From: JBGTKH01 sp041744735
GTDB lineage: Bacteria > Planctomycetota > Planctomycetia > Pirellulales > Pirellulaceae
Assembly (NCBI GenBank): GCA_041744735.1
Contig: JBGTKH010000275.1
Location: 1-9,389 of the forward strand
Direction: 5' to 3'
DNA: 9,389 nt
Shown here: one piece after another, positions 1-4,662 of the stretch
How positions within the stretch are numbered: the first letter of the stretch is position 1
How the letters are laid out: every line of letters starts with the position of its first letter
The notes under the pieces: generated by a model
Seen by the model: only the letters and a program-made list of their open reading frames with translations
Told to the model about the DNA's origin: nothing
The model's database searches: none
Made by a program: the position numbers and the translations under genes

Positions 1-27
1 GATGGCAGGTTCCGCGTGATCGAAGTA

Positions 28-837
28 CTACCAGAATCGTTCGAGATGGATTTGACCGGGCGTCTTCTTCGTGTGCTCGACGAATCCTTCTGCGACAAGA
101 ATTGAGAGCATGGCTTCGATCATGTCGGGGTTGCCGCAGAGGAACACATGGCTATCGCTGGGGGTCGGATGGGCGCCCCATTTCGCGATAAGCGGCTTTC
201 TTCGCCAAAGGTCTTGGAGGTGACCGGTCTCGCCCGCCCACGGTTCGGGTTCGTCGCCGGGCCGGCTGATGGCGGGGATATAGGTGATACAGGAACACCG
301 GTGCGTCAACATCCCAAGTTCATTGCGATAACCCAATTCCCAAGAGTGTCGTGCGCCGTGAAGCACAGCGATCCGCCGCTCGCCGCACATGGATTGTGTG
401 CGCAGCATGCTCATATAGGGGGCTAACCCCGTGCCTGTCCCGATCAGTACAAGCTGGTTGCTGGTGGGAACATCGTCCAGCGTGAACCTTCCCGACATCT
501 TGCCGCCGAGCCAAACTCGACTGTCCGGCTGGAGGGCAAACAGCCTTGGAGTCAATGTTCCCGAGGGAACCAACGAGAGGTAAAACTCCACATACTCCTT
601 CCCAACGGACGAGGAAGCAATCGAGTATGCGCGTTTGATGAGTCGCGTCGGGTCTGGTTCTGATTCCTCCGGCATCGCCAGATCACATCTTTGCGCCTCG
701 CCCGGTAAACCAAGCACAGCAAACTGGCCCGCGTCGAATTCCGGCAACTCCCAACCTTCGGGGGCAACTCGAAGGATGATAAGGCCCGGCGACACTTCGA
801 TTCGTTCGAGTACATTCGCATTCAATTCAGTTGACAT
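28..837 (-). CDS. fpr: ferredoxin/flavodoxin--NADP+ reductase
   Basis: This 269-aa FAD enzyme should move electrons between NADPH and ferredoxin or flavodoxin in the cytoplasm. An N-terminal beta-barrel carries the FAD motif RAYSIAS (residues 69-75). The NADP-binding half has GTGTGLAPYMSML (133-145), GARHSWELGYRNEL (161-174) and the CGNPDMIEAM segment (234-243). The protein ends in ERFW; a terminal aromatic residue stacking on the flavin is typical of E. coli-type Fpr, and the length also fits that group (about 250-270 aa). The ATG start at 837 gives the expected N-terminus, although the Shine-Dalgarno is weak. It lies 27 bases after the stop of the 80-aa gene, so the two are probably co-transcribed. 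In proteobacteria such enzymes belong to oxidative-stress regulons, which fits the stress genes upstream. The family is certain; the electron partner is not known. Confidence 0.95.
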   Translation of the reverse strand: MSTELNANVLERIEVSPGLIILRVAPEGWELPEFDAGQFAVLGLPGEAQRCDLAMPEESEPDPTRLIKRAYSIASSSVGKEYVEFYLSLVPSGTLTPRLFALQPDSRVWLGGKMSGRFTLDDVPTSNQLVLIGTGTGLAPYMSMLRTQSMCGERRIAVLHGARHSWELGYRNELGMLTHRCSCITYIPAISRPGDEPEPWAGETGHLQDLWRRKPLIAKWGAHPTPSDSHVFLCGNPDMIEAMLSILVAEGFVEHTKKTPGQIHLERFW

Positions 838-864
838 TCGATGAGTTCGTCTCTTTGTTGTGAG

Positions 865-1107
865 TTACAACATGCTAGGTGTTGGGTTGTAGACAACTCC
901 GGTTTCATCATCGTCGGTTAACGGTTCGGTGGAATGCTCCCAAGCGTCGTAGCTCATCAGCGCGCTGCCTTGCTCGAACTTGCCGCGGTGTTCGCCGAAG
1001 TCTTTCAAAGTCGCCCAGCGTACGTAAGCCAGCAATTGCTGCTCGGAGCCAAACGTGGCAACAAGGCGACGTTCGGCGCCCTTCTTCGATCCGTACAGAT
1101 AATGCAT
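865..1107 (-). CDS. unrecognised 80-aa protein next to fpr
   Basis: I do not recognise this family. The 80-aa product is soluble and has no signal peptide or membrane segment. It opens with MHYLYGSKKGAERRLVATFG, followed by a helical stretch (EQQLLAYVRWATLKDFG, residues 22-38), an acidic region (DDDE, 65-68) and the tail NPTPSML. It looks like a compact single domain, and the aromatic and basic N-terminal strand could be an interaction surface. Support for a real gene is good: AAGGAG lies 7 bases before the ATG at 1107, and the stop is only 27 bases before the reductase start. Its position between a sigma factor gene and fpr suggests a stress or redox accessory role, which is inference only. 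About 200 bases separate it from the sigma gene, so it may have its own promoter. Confidence 0.75.
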   Translation of the reverse strand: MHYLYGSKKGAERRLVATFGSEQQLLAYVRWATLKDFGEHRGKFEQGSALMSYDAWEHSTEPLTDDDETGVVYNPTPSML

Positions 1108-1307
1108 GAGTGGACTCCTTGTTTGTGGTGGCCGAATTCATGCGGTCGAATGCATCGAAGACAGATGATCGACCCTTGTCCGCCAATATCTACCTTGAAC
1201 GAACTCGTTGGATCGAGGTGATCGATTAAGTCCTCGCTGGATCCTCCGTGCGCGCGTTGAGCCTCGTCGAACATCGCTTTTAACCCGTTTCTCCTGCTTC
1301 GAAGCTG

Positions 1308-2294
1308 TCAAGTAGCGCATAAAAAACCGGCGCGGCGAGCAGGAACGTCTGCACGATATACGGTGCCGGTCGTCGTCTCGAATTCCGCACTTGCCTTGCG
1401 CTCCTCCACGCCGCTGTCATCGGACATGTCGCCCCCTTCTTTCTCGGCAACCTGGCGGAGCTTGGCGATGGCCCGGATTTGTATTTGCCGAATCCGCTCC
1501 TTGGTGACGCCGAGCGAGTTGCCCACCTCCCTGAGGGTCATCGGTTCGCGCCCGGCGTCCAACCCGTAGCGATAGCGGATGATCTGTTTTTCGCGATCGT
1601 CCAGACGTCCCATGTACCGGGCGATCTGGCATTCGCGCTGGGCTTGAGCCGCCTCTTCGGCCCGCTGGTTGGTGCGCTCGTCCCGCGTCGTTTGCAGCAG
1701 CTCTTCGCTGCCGGTGCGGAACCGGGTGTGGTAGCGCTGCTCGGTCGGAATGGTTCCCGCGAAATTCCTGATGATCGCCCAAGTGGCATAGGTGCTGAAC
1801 TTGAACCCCCGAGCATAATCGAACTTCTCGACGGCCTGGATCAGCGAGAGGTTTCCGTCGCTGACCAACTCGAACAGGGGCCGTGCGCTGCCGAGATATC
1901 GCTTGGTTGTCGCCACCACCAGCCGCAGGTTCGCCCGGATGATCTCGTTCTTCACGTCGACCGATTGCTGGTAGAGCGTTTCAATCCGGTCCTGCAACCG
2001 GAGGTTGGGATGCTCCGGATCGAGCCGCGCGACGAGTTTCGACGCCTTGAATTTCAGGTAATTCATTTTGCGGAACAGATGCACTTCCTGTTCCCGGGTC
2101 AAGAGTGGCACTTCATATAGGCTGGCCAGATACGGCGGCAGACCTGCGGGAGGCAAGACTCGCTGCGGCAGTTTGGCCGGGGCAGGCGGCGGCATGAGGA
2201 TAGACATTTCCCTCGCTGCCGTCACCCGCATGAATTCCTCGTTTGGGATATAGTCCAGCGGCAACTGCATGCGTGTCGATTGTCCATTACCCAT
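1308..2294 (-). CDS. RNA polymerase sigma-70 family factor (divergent RpoD-like)
   Basis: This 328-aa alternative sigma factor should direct RNA polymerase to a particular promoter set. Residues 1-52 form a proline-rich N-terminal arm (DYIPNEEF at 14-21). A region 1.2-like stretch follows (LPPYLASLYEVPLLTREQE, 52-70). Region 2 spans about 115-192 (NEIIRANLRLVVATTKRYLG, then KFSTYATW at 165-172). A charged linker of about 35 residues stands where region 3 normally lies. Region 4 (227-285) has a clear helix-turn-helix with VTKERIRQIQ (263-272). A tail of about 40 residues follows that I cannot assign. Core contacts and the -35-reading ERIRQ are kept, but in the -10 helix TYATWWIRQ of RpoD has become TYATWAIIR. 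It is too large and too RpoD-like for an ECF factor. GAGGTG 6 bases before the ATG supports the start. No anti-sigma gene is adjacent. Confidence 0.92.
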   Translation of the reverse strand: MGNGQSTRMQLPLDYIPNEEFMRVTAAREMSILMPPPAPAKLPQRVLPPAGLPPYLASLYEVPLLTREQEVHLFRKMNYLKFKASKLVARLDPEHPNLRLQDRIETLYQQSVDVKNEIIRANLRLVVATTKRYLGSARPLFELVSDGNLSLIQAVEKFDYARGFKFSTYATWAIIRNFAGTIPTEQRYHTRFRTGSEELLQTTRDERTNQRAEEAAQAQRECQIARYMGRLDDREKQIIRYRYGLDAGREPMTLREVGNSLGVTKERIRQIQIRAIAKLRQVAEKEGGDMSDDSGVEERKASAEFETTTGTVYRADVPARRAGFLCAT

Positions 2295-2310
2295 GATTGC
2301 ACCTCACAGT

Positions 2311-2464
2311 GATTATCGGTGGCACGGGTCACGTCTTTTCGGATTCCGCGGTGGCGGTGATTGGCCCCACATCGACCACGACATCACGGCTCGTATACGG
2401 GATGCCCCGATAGAACAGCGCCAGTGCTCCCGCCATGATCAAAATGACACCGTCGATTGCTCAT
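2311..2464 (-). pseudogene. remnant of a small two-helix membrane protein
   Basis: Reading the minus strand from 2460, one frame gives AIDGVILIMAGALALFYRGI, then PYTSRDVVVDVGP, ITATAESEKT and a TGA at 2329-2331. Beyond that stop the same frame continues PVPPII. From memory this matches a common short membrane protein family with a first hydrophobic helix, a YT-RE-VVDIGP-TAE-EKT-PLPP segment and a second hydrophobic helix. Here the second helix is gone and the sigma gene follows. A candidate ATG at 2462-2464, with AGGA 10 bases upstream, is out of frame by one base (ATGAGCAATC), so the copy seems to carry both a start-proximal frameshift and an internal stop. The alternative is a live short peptide of about 35 residues from the in-frame ATG at 2434-2436. 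I favour a decayed gene. Confidence 0.55.
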
Positions 2465-2588
2465 GGACGTGAGTTCCTACTTTGTTCTATTTGCGTGAGT
2501 AGGCCGCGGTTGGCAGCCTGTAAAAGTTCAATCTTCTTGGTTCGTCTCGGGTGCTAGTTGGTCCATCGCCTAGCGCGATCGCGTTGTC

Positions 2589-2999
2589 CTAGACTTCCGG
2601 TTTTCCCGTATCCTTCCCGCCGTGCTTCAATTCTTCTCTCGCGCACCGCGCCAAATCGGCGTAGCGCACTCGTATCAGGGCGAAGTCCTTCTCGTTCAAC
2701 TCCTCGACGTCCAGCAGCGCGTTGTGTGCTCCCTCGTTGCAGCGGATCAGCTCGTCCAGTTTCAGGTGCATCGCCTCACTGTCGCGGTTCTGAGTGTTCT
2801 GAATCAGGAACACCATCAGAAACGTCACGATCGTCGTGCTCGTGTTGATGACGAGCTGCCAAGTGTCGCTGAAGTGGAACACGGGGCCAACAACGGCCCA
2901 GGCGATGATCGTCAGCAGAGCGATCACAAACGATCGGGGATGTCCCGCCGCACGGGCGATCTTCTTCGCGAAGCGGCCAAAGAGGGTTGTATGGTACAC
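2589..2999 (-). CDS. low-affinity iron permease family membrane protein
   Basis: This 136-aa inner-membrane protein belongs to the family named after yeast Fet4 low-affinity iron permease (Pfam Iron_permease). It has two hydrophobic helices, about residues 23-41 and 48-66. The strongly conserved bacterial core DTWQLVINTSTTIVTFLMVF starts at 45 and is followed by LIQNTQNRDSEAMHLKLDEL (65-84). The cytoplasmic tail is charged (VEELNEKDF, 98-106). The length is normal for bacterial members. The start is GTG at 2997-2999; AAGGAG lies about 17 bases upstream, further than usual, and no better in-frame start is visible. Iron transport by bacterial members is poorly supported by experiment, so the substrate is uncertain. 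A large hairpin (3061-3126) lies upstream, and the gene may be transcribed separately from the GlsB-type gene. Confidence 0.9.
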   Translation of the reverse strand: MYHTTLFGRFAKKIARAAGHPRSFVIALLTIIAWAVVGPVFHFSDTWQLVINTSTTIVTFLMVFLIQNTQNRDSEAMHLKLDELIRCNEGAHNALLDVEELNEKDFALIRVRYADLARCAREELKHGGKDTGKPEV

Positions 3000-3060
3000 G
3001 GTTGTTTTTACTTTGACTCCTTGGACGACGACTGAGGAACGAGTACGAATTAACCTCTTT

Positions 3061-3126
3061 GTTTAACGGCAAGCCGCAGGCGTCGGCGACCGAAAAAACG
3101 CTGTCGCCTGCGGCTTGCCGTTAAAC
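3061..3126. repeat. large perfect inverted repeat (22-bp arms)
   Basis: Arms at 3061-3082 and 3105-3126 are perfect reverse complements over 22 bases. They begin GTTTAACGGCAAGCC on the left and end GGCTTGCCGTTAAAC on the right. After one mismatch (3083/3104), five more pairs, one of them G-T, can form at 3084-3088/3099-3103, leaving the loop ACCGAAAAAA. The element sits between the stop of the GlsB-type gene and the start of the iron permease gene. No U-run follows on the minus strand, so it is not a standard intrinsic terminator. It looks like a dispersed palindromic (REP/MITE-like) element, though it could also shape or stabilise the mRNA. Confidence 0.85.
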
Positions 3127-3194
3127 GAGTCGAATTTAAATCGGGAAGTCATTTCGTACCGGTTGCTGACAAACACTCTCGCTCGCTGGCGAGT

Positions 3195-3473
3195 TCACTC
3201 TCGTTGGCGAGACGTTAATAAGCTGAGCACCGCGACGAACAGCGCGGCGCCGATGATGGACCAGACAATGGGAAACGAATTACCGCCGATCTGGATCGCC
3301 AGAATCTCGCCCATGCCAACCAGTCTGGCCAACCACGTACCCAGCAGCGCTCCGACCAAGCCGAGAACAATCGAGACCAGGCATCCGCCGTGCGAATAGC
3401 CGACGAGCGCTTGCGCGAGGGATCCGCAAACGCCCGCGATCAACAACAGCAATAAGAACCCGACGAGTGTCAT
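3195..3473 (-). CDS. GlsB/YeaQ/YmgE family stress membrane protein
   Basis: This 92-aa integral membrane protein belongs to the transglycosylase-associated (GlsB/YeaQ/YmgE) family, whose members are commonly induced by envelope, acid or osmotic stress; the biochemical role is not established. Three hydrophobic helices are visible at about residues 3-22, 31-52 and 66-87. The family-type glycine-rich middle (IVLGLVGALLGTWLA, 35-49) and the short polar stretch before the last helix (IQIGGNSFP, 60-68) are present, and the length is typical. AGGTG 6 bases before the ATG at 3473 supports the start. It lies 56 bases downstream of the apparently frameshifted small membrane gene and probably shares its transcript. 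An imperfect duplication of about 14 bases straddles its stop codon. Confidence 0.93.
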   Translation of the reverse strand: MTLVGFLLLLLIAGVCGSLAQALVGYSHGGCLVSIVLGLVGALLGTWLARLVGMGEILAIQIGGNSFPIVWSIIGAALFVAVLSLLTSRQRE

Positions 3474-3529
3474 TTATGCACCTATCATGTCTCAACGATT
3501 CCGATTGGCCATCCGCCACCCACCGAGTC

Positions 3530-3690
3530 TTAGCGACCCAACAGGAGCAACACGCCGGCACGATGGCGAGCGCGGCCAAGACAAGCCCGATCTGGGCGAT
3601 GCCTGTATCCACGAACGCCAACACGCCCGAGGCGATGAGCCAAATGGCCAGCAACAGCAGGCCCAGGTTTTTGGTCCCGATCCACTTCAT
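3530..3690 (-). pseudogene. small two-helix membrane protein, frameshifted near its 3' end
   Basis: An ATG at 3688-3690, with GAAGGAG 8 bases upstream, opens a frame reading MKWIGTKNLGLLLLAIWLIA and then a second hydrophobic stretch, IGLVLAALAIV. The frame then becomes PACCSCWVAK, which looks non-coding. In the adjacent frame the sequence at once reads GVLLLLGR followed by TAA at 3530-3532, the ending expected for a protein of this kind. The span is 161 bases, exactly one short of 54 codons. One missing base around 3557-3559 (for example GTGGCCGGC reduced to GTGCCGGC) explains everything and would restore a 53-aa two-helix membrane protein. This is either a recent inactivation or a sequencing error. 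Unrepaired, the frame runs on into the GlsB-type gene and ends near 3280. Confidence 0.65.
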
Positions 3691-3721
3691 CGTTTCACTC
3701 CTTCGATTTGGCAGAACGGCA

Positions 3722-3787
3722 CTCCGTGGCGAAGCAGCTTCTCCGCCACGGAGCGTTGGACCTTCGTTAGCGAGCAGCGTCCAACGC
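3722..3787 (-). terminator. two back-to-back hairpins at the end of the lipoprotein gene
   Basis: Two perfect inverted repeats lie side by side. In transcription order, the first pairs 3779-3787 with 3753-3761 (9 bp, GCGTTGGAC/GTCCAACGC) and encloses the lipoprotein stop codon. The second pairs 3744-3753 with 3722-3731 (10 bp, CTCCGTGGCG/CGCCACGGAG) around a 12-base loop that can itself fold. No run of U follows, so an intrinsic terminator of the usual type is doubtful. A processing or stability element, or a dispersed palindrome, is equally possible. Confidence 0.5.
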
Positions 3788-4336
3788 GGCGAACAAATCA
3801 TTCATCGCGCTCTCAACGCGGTTGCCCTTGACCGTCCACTCGTCTTCGCCAGCGGATTTCAGTTCCGATAGCTTGTCGCCCGCCCGGGTGCGCAACTCTT
3901 GAATGCGATCGACCTGCTTGTCCAAGGCTGTTTTTTCGTCGCCCACCAGTTTGTCAGCACGCTGCTTCAGGTCGTCGATCCGGTGGTCGGCGTCCTTGAG
4001 CTGCGTCTCTTGCTCGTCCACGTAGGCCGTAAGTGCTTCCTGCGACTGGTACTTGTTCTCCACTTCGTCGGCCTTCGTCGCCGCTTCGGCGGTTACCTGC
4101 TCTTGTTTGCGGACCTTCTCCATTTCCTCAACCTGCGTCTCTCCTAGGGCCTGCTCCTTGATGGCAATATTTTCGGAAGCCTGCTCCCTCACTTCCTGGG
4201 TTTCCTCTTGCTCCTGGCGAACTTCTGCTTGAGCATTTTTCACATCCTCCCGCGTTGTCTGCTGATCACAGCCAGCCAGCAAAACGCCAGCCAACGCCAA
4301 CGCCGCACAACACCCGATAATTTTCACTCGCGTCAT
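3767..4336 (-). CDS. coiled-coil lipoprotein of unknown function
   Basis: This 189-aa secreted lipoprotein has a lipoprotein signal peptide with hydrophobic core IIGCCAALALAGVLLAGC. The lipobox is LAGC and the modified residue is Cys23. Asp follows at +2, which in enterobacteria keeps lipoproteins on the inner membrane; whether the rule holds here is unknown. From about 28 to 160 the chain is highly charged and predicted to be long helix or coiled coil, rich in Glu, Gln, Lys and Arg (EVRQEQEETQEVREQ at 37-51; DHRIDDLKQRADKL at 117-130). The C-terminal part (GEDEWTVKGNRVESAMNDLF, 163-182) looks like an amphipathic helix. No catalytic motif is seen. GAGGAG 9 bases before the ATG supports the start. 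Its position among envelope-stress genes suggests a periplasmic spacer or stress role. I do not recognise a named family. Confidence 0.85.
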   Translation of the reverse strand: MTRVKIIGCCAALALAGVLLAGCDQQTTREDVKNAQAEVRQEQEETQEVREQASENIAIKEQALGETQVEEMEKVRKQEQVTAEAATKADEVENKYQSQEALTAYVDEQETQLKDADHRIDDLKQRADKLVGDEKTALDKQVDRIQELRTRAGDKLSELKSAGEDEWTVKGNRVESAMNDLFAALDAAR

Positions 4337-4374
4337 CGCTTGATACTCCTCACTTTAGGTTTTCGATCACAAGT

Positions 4375-4391
4375 TAGTAAACGTAGTAAAC
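4375..4391. repeat. short direct repeat upstream of the lipoprotein gene
   Basis: TAGTAAAC occurs twice, at 4375-4382 and 4384-4391, one base apart, about 40-55 bases before the lipoprotein start. The 9-base spacing is close to one helical turn, so it could be an operator or an activator site. It could also be chance. Confidence 0.3.
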
Positions 4392-4433
4392 ATCGTCTTT
4401 TAGATTTCGTGTGAAGCAGCTCCTCCATCAAGA

Positions 4434-4598
4434 TTAGAGACGTCCCATAAGCAGCAGGATGACCAGGATGAGCACCACCAATCCCATCCCGCCGCTCGGG
4501 TAATAACCCCAGTTCCTGCTATGGCCCCAGGTGGGCAACGAGCCCACCGCACCCAGCAGCATCAGAATCAAAATCACGAGCAAGATTGTGCTTAACAT
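4434..4598 (-). CDS. DUF3309 family small membrane protein
   Basis: The product is 54 residues, with two hydrophobic segments (about 2-17 and 37-51) joined by a short aromatic loop. The segment LPTWGHSRNWGYYPSGGMGL (21-40) is the DUF3309 signature, and the protein ends LLLMGRL as family members do. The function is unknown. The family is widespread, and members I recall sit near stress genes. The ATG at 4598 has GGAG 7 bases upstream, which decides this start over the longer open frame reaching back to 4790 inside the permease gene. It begins 64 bases after the AI-2E permease stop, so it could be the last gene of that operon or carry its own promoter. The 97 bases from its stop to the lipoprotein start hold only a short direct repeat. 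Confidence 0.9.
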   Translation of the reverse strand: MLSTILLVILILMLLGAVGSLPTWGHSRNWGYYPSGGMGLVVLILVILLLMGRL

Positions 4599-4662
4599 GT
4601 CAAATCTCCAGTCAAAAATAAGGGTCCAAACAAACAACGTAATTTGATGAGTCGTTTCGCGG

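Noticed and set aside
1005..1274. Minus-strand open frame of 89 codons beginning MFDEAQRAHGG, upstream of and overlapping the 80-aa gene
   Set aside because: It overlaps the well-supported 80-aa gene by about 100 bases in another frame, its ribosome site is about 16 bases away, and the second half looks like an out-of-frame translation. The first half could be a remnant, but I recognise nothing in it.
1306..1311. TTGACA on the minus strand at the end of the sigma gene, a possible -35 for the 80-aa/fpr pair
   Set aside because: No convincing -10 at 16-18 bases; a GGGTTAAAAG stretch lies slightly further off, but with an altered -10 helix in the local sigma factor no consensus can be applied.
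2528..2566. 12-codon minus-strand frame (MDQLAPETNQED) between the iron permease and the remnant
   Set aside because: There is no ribosome site, it is too short to judge, and nothing suggests a leader peptide.
3280..3690. Reading the small membrane gene straight through into the GlsB-type gene as one 136-aa protein
   Set aside because: After about residue 45 the product is Cys/Arg-rich and overlaps the GlsB frame by nearly 200 bases; a one-base frameshift explains it better.
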